DNA of 64,000 nucleotides, from positions 59,426,533 through 59,490,532 of the forward strand of contig OX485804.1 of the NCBI GenBank assembly GCA_950295325.1, written 5' to 3'. The stretch comes from Polytrichum commune. Taxonomy: Eukaryota > Streptophyta > Polytrichopsida > Polytrichales > Polytrichaceae. Position 1 is the stretch's first letter. Every line of letters begins with the position of its first letter. This document shows, one piece after another, positions 35,500 to 46,894 of this stretch. The notes under the pieces are model-generated. The model had not been told where the DNA came from, searched no databases, and worked only from the letters and a program-made list of their open reading frames with translations. A program made the position numbers and the translations under genes.

Positions 35500-38270
35500 C
35501 TACCTATGACGCTCCAGGAAGTCCTTCCTCCGCTTAAGAGACATGTTATTGCCATCATCGTTCGGGGTGAAATGTAGGTCCACTTGCGATGGCTCCACCA
35601 AGCCATGTTTCACTTGAGCCAACAGAGTTTGTTGTTTCCCGTGGACGATGTGGAAGTCAGCTAAGAGATGTTTTAGCAAGAAAGTATCCCCTCTGGCAGC
35701 ATCCATGAACTCAGTTGCTAGGTTACCCACATTGGTTTCCAGCTCCTCTCCACATGGGGCGGTGCGTTCGGCATTAGAACCATGGTGACGAGTTGTAGCA
35801 GCGCAAGATGGCCCCGTATAGTCACAATCCTCTGGGAAATGTACGACAGGATCCAACATGTGCCTGCAAGTGACCCACAGTAACGTGTGATTGTGCCTTC
35901 CGCAAGTTCGGGATGGAGTATCATGAGGACTTTTATCTGATGCTTGCATATATTGCCCTTAAGTGCCCACACACAATCACAACAACCCCACTCACAATCT
36001 GGGCTATACACAGAGTACAACTTGTTTGCGTTGTTCATGGACGTTACCAATGCAGGACCGTCGTCTGCAATCGGGAGGGTGACACAACTGTCAGGGATTT
36101 CCCTCGCCTTAAGCACGGCGTTGATAACAAATTGTTCATGTTTCAAGTTTGGGACGAACCCGTGTTGTTTCCTCATTGCCTGGTACCAGTAGTGGGAGAG
36201 AATTTCCCCTGTCAACTCGTATATGACCCAATCCAAGCAACGTCCATGCGCCCTACCCTTTGATGCGCGCAAGGTGGCTTTCAGGTTAGAGTGGTAGCTC
36301 TCAATTGCAGCATTTGTGTCATGCCCTGCATATGGCAAGTTACGATGTCCAACAACCCACATGTGAGTCTTGTCTGCCCATTGTTTGTCAAAGTAAGCCC
36401 AGAAATTGCTAACAATGGGGAAGCTATCCCTAAGAGCATTCAATTGGCGAATGGCCCAAAGTCCAATTCCATCTCCTAGGGGGCACTCCGTGTCATACAT
36501 AATACGACCCAATCCCTTAAGCACCGCAGCCCGTATAGCATGGTCTTTGATTTTCGCCACCACTTGCTTCAACCATGCACGACGAACATGCCAAAGGCAC
36601 AGAAATACTTTAACTCCAGGCCACACAGATTGTAACCCTCCAATATCCGCTTACGCACAATCTGTGATGAATGCATTCGGCGCCCAATCACGTTGTAGGG
36701 ACGCCAACTTTTTTGCGAGCGCCCTCATCCATGGCTCAAGATCAGGTTGCTTGCAGCTGGACGTGATAATGTACACCACTGGCACTCCATTCAGCCAGTC
36801 ATCAAACACCATCAAGATATACAATGGAAACTGCAAGGGAAAAAAAACAATATGTTACGTTTTCGGAAACACATTCCCCAAAAACAACCAAACGTGTTAC
36901 AGCAAACCACTTACAACAGACATGGTGTGTAACATGCTGGCAATGGGTCTATGGTAACAACATACCTTGTTCTCATTAGTTGCAAATGTGGCGTCAATGG
37001 AGACGGTTTTTTTGTGCCCGTGCTTTAGCATCATCTCTTCTTGCCAAGATGTTTGGATGCCAATTGTGAATGGAATATTGTCACGTGTAATAGCGCCCCG
37101 AACATGTACGTCTGACTCCTTGTAGTAGAACACGATAGAAGGATGTTCCTGCACCCACATGCGAACAGATTTTGCGTCATTGTTGTCACGTTTGTATGTT
37201 TCTATTGCCAGGCGGCCAGCGACGTTACGGATGTCTTGCTCCGAAATGAAGAGGTCTCGGGTGAGTTCCTCCCCTCGCTCGCACACTTCCATGAAGCGTT
37301 TTCTATGTTTTCCCATTATTTGGGGGATAGACAAACCCAACCGCAGATGACACATGATGAATTCCTGGACTTGCACCGACAAATGGCTAGAGAATCTGCT
37401 CTTATGGCCAATCTTTGTAGACCCATGGCAAAATATTCCATTGAGGTTCACATGTAACATCTGATGGTATGTTATTTCTGCAACTGAGGGCTCCAGGTAC
37501 AATTGTTTCACAACAAATCCACACTGGCATCCCCTTCGTTGACCAGATCCACGCATCCTCGCAGATGTGCGTGGTCCTATGTGACCTTTTCCGTTTGGAA
37601 CATATTTTCCCTTCATGTCCAGCTTTCGTTTCTTCTGGTACATGTCCTTCGTAACTATTGGTATGTGTGAGGCATTGTCATTTGGCCCATACTGACAATG
37701 ATACCTGATAGTCGGGCATGGAGTCAACAACATGTGGAGGGAGTGCAACTCACATATAGATGGAAACTGTTGATTTCTAAACCTGTAACATGACAACATG
37801 CACAATGGAACTCAAAATACATGTTACAAACACACCTCATGACGGCGGAGAAGTTGTTCCATCGGGGTCTTGTAAGTTTCCCCTGTTGATTCGACGGAGT
37901 GCCCTGGCAAACAAACTTGTAGGGACCATCAATGCGAGCCTCCTCACCTTTCACGAAATCATGTACTCTTACCCATGGTATGTAAGCTACCGAAACTGGA
38001 CCCTGAGTCCTAGGATCGTCCCTCCTCCCTTTTGCGCGGATCTGCATTGCCCACGAAATATCCTTGTGCATGAAAGTGCCTGGTCCGGGTGTCTGAACCA
38101 AACCACGGACCCGCTCAAGGTTCGCTTTGTACACCTCCTGGTAGGTAGACTCATAAGAAGGCTCCGACATACAAGGTGGCCGTTGGGAGGCAACATCTTC
38201 ATTCCGAAGAAGTTGTGCGTCGGTATGCAATGCAGCAGAAGACTAACCAACGGAGTCAATAGCAAAGTCA
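35500..38270 (-). pseudogene. MULE transposase with SWIM zinc finger, one nonsense codon
   Basis: Minus-strand exons as read: about 38,230-37,837, 37,706-36,966, 36,830 to about 35,870, and a possible last exon to 35,500. Recognised landmarks: KKTVSIDATF (first catalytic Asp), FITDCA (second Asp), LCLWHVRRAWLKQ, HDTNAAIESYHSNLK (Glu region) and the SWIM finger CDCVWALKGNICKH (CxC...CxH). These define a MULE DDE transposase, a nuclear DNA cut-and-paste enzyme acting on the terminal repeats. A single TAA at 36,651-36,653 lies between FITDCA and ADIGGLQSV in an otherwise continuous frame. The C-terminal tail needs either a frame change or an unplaced intron near 35,870. The start codon is uncertain. 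As read, the protein is truncated within the catalytic core. Confidence 0.85.
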
Positions 38271-38383
38271 CCCATTGAAGCCCTATATCGACAATTCTGC
38301 CTCAAATCCGTTTTTAGCTCTATATGCCTCTATGAAAAACACCGAGTTGCAGCTTAAATGTGACCCCTGCCCTAAACTATTAG

Positions 38384-38681
38384 ATGCGATGAAACAACAA
38401 CGAAAACCTAAAGCAGATCTGCAGATCCAGAAATATGTATGAGAAACGAAGTTGGTGAGGGCACTGTATGTGGAAAGAGCGCATGCGATGAAACAACATC
38501 CTAAACCTAAAGCAGATCTGCAGATCTAGAAACCTGTATGAGAAACGAAGTTGGTGAGGGCACTGTTTGTGGAAAGAGCGCATGCGATGAAACAACAGCG
38601 AAAACCTAAAGCAGATCTACAGATCTAGAAACCTGTATGAGAAACGAAGTTGGTGAGGGCACTCTCTGTGGAAAGAGCGCA
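38384..38681 (+). repeat. 99-bp tandem repeat, three copies, near right MULE end
   Basis: Units start ATGCGATGAAACAACA at 38,384, 38,483 and 38,582, and each contains AAAGCAGATCT(G/A)CAGATC and GTTGGTGAGGGCACT. It lies just upstream of the transposase start, so it may be promoter sequence or transposase-binding subterminal repeats. Confidence 0.9.
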
Positions 38682-39018
38682 TTTTCTGTCTGGTGTTATT
38701 TCCTATTGGCTCTAAACCCACCAGGAAGTGCACGACACTATAGTGCCACTATGGGTTAGGTTTATGTTGAATGAGGAGGGAAAATGAATGGACTGTTCTG
38801 CCGAAATGCGAAATCCGGAACCACAGTTTAGCGAACCTAAACCCTCATTGCCATAAATTCCTGCAAGAGATTGTAGTGTTGCAATCACTGAAAACCCCAA
38901 TCATTCACTACATCCATTCACTGCATCATTGTCGCCATCTCAGTGTTGCACTCCATTGCGGCATAGATCTGATCTTGCCCGTAATCCATTCACTGCAACA
39001 TTGTCGCCATCTCAGTGT

Positions 39019-39478
39019 TGCGATCCTCCCGTGCAGGTTACAAAGAAAGAGCTGCAATCGGTGGCTGGAGACAACATAAACCTAAAATTCAAACCGCAGG
39101 CATAGAGGGAAACTAGTTTGCCTCGGTGGGTGCATGTCTGCCATGGTTTCCATCATGCCATGATGGAAGCACATGGGATGTGATTGTAACTTGAGATGGG
39201 AGCTCCGGCGCATGGCATGACGTGGCCCAGTCGCGAGGACGTGGCGGCGACGGGTGAGTTATTGCCAGCGTGGCGGTACTGCGTGGCACCGGTAGCTGAG
39301 TGGCGCCTCGTCAGCAGCGTAACTGGCACTGTGGCCCGGGCCGGCCGGAGGGAGGTTCCCGGGCAAGGGCGGGTCCCGGTTGCGGGGGGCGTGCCAGATA
39401 GTTTCGGGCCTGCCAAGGCTCTGCCAAGCCTCGATATGGGGGCCGTAATTACCTCCATTGGGCTTGGTAATGTTAGGG
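39019..39478 (-). repeat. MULE terminal inverted repeat, right
   Basis: Inverse of 28,147-28,606; ends GGCTTGGTAATGTTAGGG at 39,478, immediately followed by the target duplication CTCAAATAC. Confidence 0.93.
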
Positions 39479-39487
39479 CTCAAATAC
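39479..39487 (+). repeat. 9-bp target site duplication, right copy
   Basis: CTCAAATAC, identical to 28,138-28,146. Confidence 0.95.
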
Positions 39488-42400
39488 TTACATAAATTAA
39501 TACTACAAAACATAACCGAACTCAAACACATAACACACCCCAATGGCATACAATTAATGACGAATGATAATTTTAAACATTATTATACCCCCCCCCCCCA
39601 CTAAAACAATTAAAGCCGCCCTAGATCACGCAAGAATACTCTTTTGCGAACCTACATGCCACAATCAATGCCCAAACAATTGTCCAACACACGCCATACC
39701 AAATACCCTCAAGAACGCATACAAAATACAAAACCATCACATTCACATAAGAACTAATAGACATAACCTACAACCCCCGCCACCTCCACCACCAAAGTAT
39801 CCAACCCCCCCCCCCCCCCCCCCGCATATCCAAAAAAAACCATACCCAATTTCCAATACACTCTATAATAAACAACCGTACTCACACTTCCAAAGATAAA
39901 AACAATACACATCCTATCTATGCCAATGGCAACTTCCAAACGGAACAAATTACAACAAATGGCTTCCACAAAGAAACTTATTCCCATGGAACAACCAAGA
40001 CACCATAAATCATAACATACTACTCCTAACACGGTATTACACCCAAAAACAACACAAACACTTCACCAACATCCTACAAGTAAACTACAATAAAGACCAA
40101 TTGAGAGATACAAGATACATTCCCCCCCCCCCCCCACAAAATATACCCCTATGTCATATCCACATTCATGAATGCAACCCCGACAATGACATTGCATGTA
40201 CGCAACATACCATCCAAAGCCAACATGGCGCATCACATATCTACGACAATGATGGTCGTCACTTAGTTACCATCCCGGAACAAAGATTACAATGGTTATG
40301 GGAACAATACCAAGCCGCACTAATTAAAGTACATAACTTAGAACCCCCCATACAAACATTTGAAAAAAAAGTGGCGTGGTTGTACCAAAGGTACAAATAT
40401 AGAATGCCCAAAAATGACCCTCTCAAACTCGCACAATACACCCTCCCTAATGCCATCATTGAACACCTCATCAACTCCTTCCACATCACCCACTCCTATT
40501 TTTCGTCCCCTGTAACATGTCCTACCACGCTAAGACAAAGTATTCGGTTCAATAGGAACAACATTCCAACATAAATGGATAGGGAATGGGTATGCCCATC
40601 CACATACAGAAGCAGACACACAACAAGCCCTACACTGGGCAAGACTTGCAGCCCAAAATAACCCAGATACAATTACAATACTCATAACAACCGGCCCAAA
40701 TTGGTACCAAAACCTCCAACCTCAAGTAGGCCCTTTCCCAGATTCACATGTCATAACACACCTTAAGGCGGACACCATTATATACGATGAACCCACTATA
40801 CCACCCGAATTACGAATTGAACCACGCATAGAAAGCCGTGACATCCGCATACTATGTATACATCATAAAAACACGGCACTCGGCCCGAGAAATTACGCAC
40901 ACCAAATGGACATTATTAGCAATACCTTACAAATACCCACTACATTTAACACAACGGCGCCACCCACACCCATAAACACCCTAGTAAACCGTAGTAAGAA
41001 ATGGTCACAACTCATATACCCTCCCCCACCTACGACCCAAGTTACTGATGTCCCTATCTTCCCCAACCAAGATATATGCCTTCCCCTCAAATATCAACCA
41101 CAGTTCTGCTATTACATAGACGGATCATTCATCCCACCCAAAGAAACAACCCAAGGACATTGGAAACGAGAAAAAGCAGGATATGGCATATACAACCCTT
41201 TCAAAAACCTCTAAATCACAGAAAGACTACCCGGACTACAAAATATACTAAGAGCCGAACTAATGGCCATACACCATACTCTCCGCCTCCTCACTACCAC
41301 ATATCGCAACGAACTGGCACACATCTTCACAGATTGTCTTAATGTGCTATACCTATTAAACACACAAATAAAACATCCAACCCTCCATAATAGCCACCCG
41401 GACAAAAAGATACTCAAATCTATAATTGAAATGTTGCAATCCCGCTCACAAACCACTACACTCCATAAAGTCAAAGCTCACACAAACATTAGTGGTAACA
41501 AACAAGCGGACAAATTAACCAAAATGGGTTGTGAACTCAAACATAGAGATGCCACAACCACATATGAACATGCACACCCTACGCCATACTACCTACAGAG
41601 AGACTGGTGGCACTCAATGCAAGAAACACCAGATAAAGACCCCATCCGACACCTTGGTAAATACATCGCTAAACATGACAAAAAACTTAACCTATCCATC
41701 ATAGCAACCCAAACACATCAACTCCACAAGTGGCTAGACAACAAAGATATTGACAAAACACTATCAAATGATTTTTGGAACAACCCGATTATCACAGACA
41801 AACAAAAAACGTGCCTAGTCAAATTCAAAACCGGACAATACATGGGACATGCAAGAAAACAACTCTTCTTCGGAAGAAATGCATACCCCTCACATACGTG
41901 CCCCATATGCAACACACAAGAAGCAGACACATGGTTACATGTACTCCTCAAATGTAAACAACAACACATTCACGCACTAATAACCAAAAGGCATAACAAA
42001 GCCGTATGGGAAATACGCAAACTTCTCATCTCAAACAAAAAGACAAGATACTACACACTCATGAATGCAGGTACATATAATGAGCTCCCCCAAGAAAACA
42101 CAGTACCATCATGGTTACTTCCATGCACATGTACCACCCAAAGATGTCACTGCAACGCTAGGCTCAAACTTGACATATTATGCATAATAGGGCACCCATA
42201 TAAATCCCCACCACCAGAAGTACCCACACCGGAAATTACAGTTCAATTCATAGAATTCACATACTGTAATGACAGATTCTCCACTGAAACCATAAATCAA
42301 AAAATTACAAAATATCAACCACTCATAAATAATATTATTGCAAAGGGGTGGAACGTAGCCCCACTTATTGTATTAGCATCTGGTGCTAGAGCCACAACTC

Positions 42401-42729
42401 ATATCCCCTCAATGAACGAACTTGAAACAAAGCTTAAACTTCCTACATCACAAATTAGGAATACATTCAAACAACTTAACACAATTGCCATACAATATGC
42501 ACACTCAATATTAATCCACAAAAGACGAATAGAAAATAGACAACCCATCACAGACCTACAAAATCATGATTAAAATTAGAGAGGGGTAGTGGTCAGACCA
42601 CTAGTTATTAAGTTACCACCTATAGCTCAGAAAGGTGGGGAGTAGCCGGTTGGTTGGCATAACTTTCTTGCCTATGATTAACTCACTTGCAGCACCAAGT
42701 CAAAGTGTATTGCACTAACACGCTCAGAC

Positions 42730-42795
42730 GGATTCAACGCGAATCGAACCCGGACCGTATTAATATAACACGCACGTCCTCATCCAACCAACCTT
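42730..42795 (-). other. tRNA-like Pol III box pair near LINE 3' end
   Basis: On the minus strand GGTTGGTTGGATGAGGACGT (42,792-42,771, A-box-like) is followed about 35 bases on by CCGGGTTCGATTCGCG (B-box-like, around 42,750-42,737). Spacing fits a tRNA-derived promoter, but no cloverleaf can be drawn. It may be a SINE head or chance. Confidence 0.3.
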
Positions 42796-43106
42796 GGAAC
42801 CATGACTTGGCGACCAACTATACAACCAACCACCACTTATACTCCAAACAAATACGCACGCTTCTCGTCCCAAACAAAGTAGCAAAACCCACAAAACTCT
42901 AAATTAAAACCCACGCACCCTACATACCCCCCTTCCCCCCCCCCCCCCCGGTTTAACCGGTTAAAACGTCAGTTACTAACATAGTGTCTACTCCCTGCAA
43001 AGGGTGAAGTAGTATTACACCCAACGCCGCTACCCTGGGGTACAGCCACGGTTGTCCTACGAACAAACACTTTATTCACTCCGGTGCCCTAATAGGGACC
43101 AGAGTT

Positions 43107-43121
43107 CTTCTTCTTCTTCTT
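43107..43121 (+). repeat. (TTC)n tail
   Basis: Short TTC run marking the likely 3' end of the LINE. Confidence 0.7.
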
Positions 43122-43531
43122 CATTGTGTTCCTCATGAACTTATCTCGTCAATGACGATGACCCCCATTCCAATATGAAAAGATGGTTGTTCACAAGAAA
43201 CTTTTAAAGCCAAGAGTGAACTAACTTTTTCCCTTTGTTGATACATTACTCTATATAATAACTTCAAATTAATTTGATCGCAATTATCAATTTTTGATGG
43301 ACTCTTTTTTATTCTTAACATAATGTTGAAATTTTGGACTATAATTTTATTGCGTATATTTATCATGATTTGTTGAAGTTTAATGGTCCTAAATTGATTA
43401 TAAACAAATCATGAAAATTACTAATTATTTTTACTATATTGATGTGATCTTAAAATCATTAGCAACAACTCTTCTTTTAGGTTAAATAAAAACAGAGTTC
43501 TAGAAAGCTTACTTTTTAGATATTCTAATGA

Positions 43532-44191
43532 GGACCACTTCACACTATAGTGGAAGGTCAAGGGGTTGTTGATTTCCACCAATCAGATCGCAAGAAACCA
43601 AGAAATCGGCCTCTTGACCCTTCACACTGGAGGCCAAAGTTCAAAGGTTGTCGCAATTTAAAATGCCTACATGGTAGTATTTTTTGACCAAGGCAACGGA
43701 CTCTCAAAGAAAATTTGGGTAGGACAAGATTGGAAACCCAAACTATGGTCAAGAGGCCGTCGATTTTTTTCATTAAAAAATTTTAAAATATGACAAGATC
43801 TTAGCCGTTAGATTGGAGGGGCTATTTTGGGCAGGGAATAAAGTAGGATGCTCCTTCTTCCTTTGGTCTTTGGGCTTCGCCTTTGAAGGCTTCACACTAT
43901 GACCGTCCAAGTCAAGAGGCCATGGGAGTTCATGACCAAAGGTTTGGACTTTGGGCTTCGCCTTTGAAGGCTTCACACTATGACCGTCCAAGTCAAGAGG
44001 CCATGGGAGTTCATGACCAAAGGTTTGGACTTTGGGCTTGGCCTTTGGAGACTTCACACTATGCCCAGCCGAAGGCTCCAATTCTTATAGTCTATCGCCT
44101 ATTTTCAACCCATTTCTTTGGACTCTTAACCAGGTTTGGCCATTCAATCCCACGACCTCTCAACTTGGACAGCCATAGTGTCAAGCGGCCC
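43532..44191. mobile_element. PIF/Harbinger-like non-coding element with 81-bp minisatellite
   Basis: Left end GGACCACTTCACACTATAG and right end, read inverted, GGGCCGCTTGACACTATGG form imperfect terminal repeats. The right side is followed by TAA. Inside, an 81-bp unit starting at 43,868, 43,949 and 44,030 is repeated (CTTTGGGCTTCGCCTTTGAA...CATGGGAGTTCATGACCAAA). The 81-bp unit keeps a minus-strand frame open, probably because its length is a multiple of three. Confidence 0.6.
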
Positions 44192-44962
44192 TAAAACCAC
44201 AATACACTCCACGAAGTTAAGGGTTTGTTCTCCTACCAAAACTATCCAATTCACATCGACGACAAAATAATTAGGAAAGTACAAAGCCCGCAAGTGGACC
44301 CAAGATTTAGACCATGTTAGTTGCGAGGTTTTGTGTGTTAGGTGCATAGCACTTTGTAAGCTTTACAAACAAAGGCCGTAGGCCGACTTTTTTGGAGACG
44401 ATGATCTCCAAGCAACATTATTACCTAAATTATGTTACCACTTTTGTGCATGTGGCACAATTAGTCCCGTCCTTATAGCAAGAGAGGTTATGTGTCGCTT
44501 ATCTTCAAGAATATTTTGCATTTATTTAGGGGCCACACTTTGAAGTTCGGTACTAGTACTAGATTGGTATGCAAACTCTAGCACGTGCATGTTGTTCGGG
44601 TACCACGGTCCGCAAGGCTTACATTCGTGGTTAGAAAAGAAAAGAAAAAAGAAAAAGATAAGATAAGAAGAAGTGACGTTGGTGTTATTATAACATTACA
44701 TAGCTCCTTGGTTGCGTTTCATGGGACCTTGTACCACGTAAGCATATTTCTTCTTTAATTTTGGGATTCCTTGTTTATGAGGAGCACTCATGCTACGTAT
44801 TGTGAACTTTTCAACAAGCGATTGTAGATTATTAAAGTTTTTAAATCGCATCCTCTTTTTCTTTGGAAAGAACCCATCATGTAGGTGCTTAATAATGTCA
44901 AGATGTTCTCAAAGTGAATATAGACCCATTAGCCCCAGAATGTACCTAAGCACACCCTTGTA

Positions 44963-45270
44963 AAGGTAGATGGGTCTTAAATGGTTACTTTTTTCATCTA
45001 GACTACACTGTTATGGTATTTAGTGTCACATACTATTTAGAGTCATGTTGTTCTATAAATTGTACTGTAGATATCATTTTTTAACAACAAAGGTCAAATT
45101 GGTTTGTTTGGGACATTATAGAACATCTACATCTTTACTTGGTAAAACTTTACATTGACAATAAAATGTCATAACAATGTGTGAACTTTGAATTGTAAGT
45201 GACACTAAATACCATAAACGGTGTACTTCTTCTAGGATTTGAAATACGTGATTAGGTCAAGAATTGAGTT
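44963..45270 (+). repeat. Dispersed repeat family D, copy 3, interrupted by a MITE
   Basis: Family D sequence 'ggtagatgggtcttaaatggttactttt' breaks at about 45,000 and resumes after 45,230 with 'tctaggatttgaaatacgtgatta'. Confidence 0.65.
45004..45225. mobile_element. MITE with TATGGTATTTAGTGTCAC termini
   Basis: Left TACACTGTTATGGTATTTAG and right, read inverted, TACACCGTTTATGGTATTTA match closely and continue into GTGTCAC on both sides. It sits inside a family D repeat. The same terminal sequence appears as a fragment at about 20,405. Confidence 0.75.
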
Positions 45271-46890
45271 CATCGGTTTGAGTCACCTTAAGATAATTGC
45301 ACTTTGTGTGCATGTCAAACATGGTTGCTTTGAGCAATTTACTCTTAAGAAAGCACATTCTCCAATCACTTGAATCCAAATAGTAGATAACGGATGCATA
45401 GATTTAGAAACAAATATGCATTTTCTCAAAATTTTGGTCATTGCAATTCTAATCGAAAGCATCCACATGTACTTGCCTTGATGCCAAAACAAACTTCCAT
45501 GTCCCAAAATATCAAATGTCATCAAATGTTTTCATTTTTGGCCAACATGTAAAACTCTACAAGCCTCACCTCCCGAATTTTAGAAATTTATAATTGGATA
45601 TAAGCCCAACTTTGTAACACATAAAAAATGGAAAGGATAATCCTACACTATATTATGTATCCTTTCATATCAATCAAATCTTCCAATCATGGTCATAGGA
45701 CACACTTCCCATGTGCTAGCCAAGTCGATTAATGAGAAAAAGTTAGACCCACGTCCCCATGGAAGTGTGTGTTGGTTTTTCTACAAACAAAAAGAATCGA
45801 CAACCAACACAATTGTAGGGGGGGGGGGGGAATTGAGGTTTGAGGGTGGGAGTTCACTAACTCTCTAATACCTAGAATTGGAAATTGATGTGCACAATCA
45901 TGTTGGTGTGGACCCCAAGATTGTCACATTTACACTCTTTCATTGTGGCATGGTGATATGTTGTCATTATTCACACATTACCCTATTTTTTATTTCCACT
46001 TTTGTTTCCATTTTATTAATTTCTCAAGATATGTAGTTCAATAAATCCACTCATCCAATATTTCAAAATGGATAAATACGATGACCACCACATTCCAACT
46101 TGCAAGTTTGACAACAAGGCAAATCTACTCTCTTGTATATTGGCCTCCCTACTCCAACATTAAAAGTGCTCAACAATCAAAATGTTTGGAGATACCAACC
46201 AAAGCTTTGCATATGCAACGATATCCATTTTGCTTCACCAAACCAGCCAACACATGGAAGTCAACCCTTGTAAGATACACATAGATTTGGTGGGCCAAGG
46301 TATATATATATAAAATCGACCTTTACATGTGCCTAAAATGGTGAAGCTTTTAATCCTCCTTTCTTTGGATGGAATTTCAAGTTTAAGCCCAAACTTGGAT
46401 AACTTAGCATTCTTAAGCACGTGTAAGGACATTCTCTTATGGCTTCAAGAACAAATCCAAGAACCAAGGTCCTTGATTACATGAACGAATGCCACATTGT
46501 CAAGTGGCAAGGTCTCATTAGTCAAAACCTCATTGTTACCTATCTTCGAATGAAGCATTCTCCCATCTACCAAGAGTCAACTTAAACACCTTGGCAAAAA
46601 AGAACCTCGCCTAGTATATACTTTCCAAGATGCTTGTGTAGGGAGAAGCACCCACCACACCACTTTAAGAATGTTATAAACACGTGGCGATTGGACTTCT
46701 AAAACTCTACAAGTTCATGTTTGGACTTTTAACTTGAAGACCAATTCATAAAAGAAAAAGTGGGGGACCAAGCTTAAGACAAAGCTCCACCATCTAAAGC
46801 ACATGCATGGACTCAAGCTCTTCCACCTTGATCCAAGTTGTGTGTGGCAACCCCATTAGTACTTAAGTTGATGCAAGGATCGACACTTAT
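45271..46890. other. Gene-free repeat region
   Basis: No conserved frame. About 45,810-46,440 is related to 63,050-63,560 (both start with a long G run, then GTGGACCC...GATTGTCA..TT..ACAC, TTGGCCTCC, AGTGCTCAAC and TTGCTTCACCA in order), so it belongs to an unclassified dispersed repeat. Confidence 0.55.
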
Positions 46891-46894
46891 ATGT

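Larger units (their letters stand above)
28147..39478. mobile_element. 11.3-kb Mutator-like element (MULE) with captured host DNA
   Basis: The element is defined by 460-bp terminal inverted repeats (28,147-28,606 and 39,019-39,478), a perfect 9-bp target duplication, and an internal MULE/SWIM transposase gene on the minus strand. It holds a second gene on the plus strand converging on the transposase, as in maize MuDR. It also holds a fragment of a Cpn60-beta gene with introns, as in Pack-MULEs. It inserted into a LINE; removing it and one target copy restores an open reading frame across the junction. The near-identical repeats imply a recent insertion. Confidence 0.93.
39488..43122 (+). pseudogene. 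LINE, right half: RNase H and C-terminal domain, decayed
   Basis: Joined to the left half, the frame runs ...TSLKY|LHKLILQNITELKH. Downstream, 41,100-41,530 reads YYIDGSF (Asp), LRAELMAIHH (Glu), HIFTDCLNVLYLL (Asp), KVKAHTNISGN and KQADKLTK (Asp). That is a complete set of RNase H1 catalytic landmarks, but with an in-frame TAA at 41,212. Then CPICNTQEADTWLHVLLKC resembles the zinc-binding zf-RVT region found after RNase H in plant LINEs. One open frame covers 41,263-42,573. Poly-C tracts at 39,590, 39,810 and 40,122 shift frames. The element seems to end at a (TTC)n tail, 43,107-43,121. Confidence 0.82.

Noticed and set aside
36406..36957. 183-codon plus-strand open frame
   Set aside because: It lies antisense to transposase exons whose minus-strand reading has clear conserved motifs.
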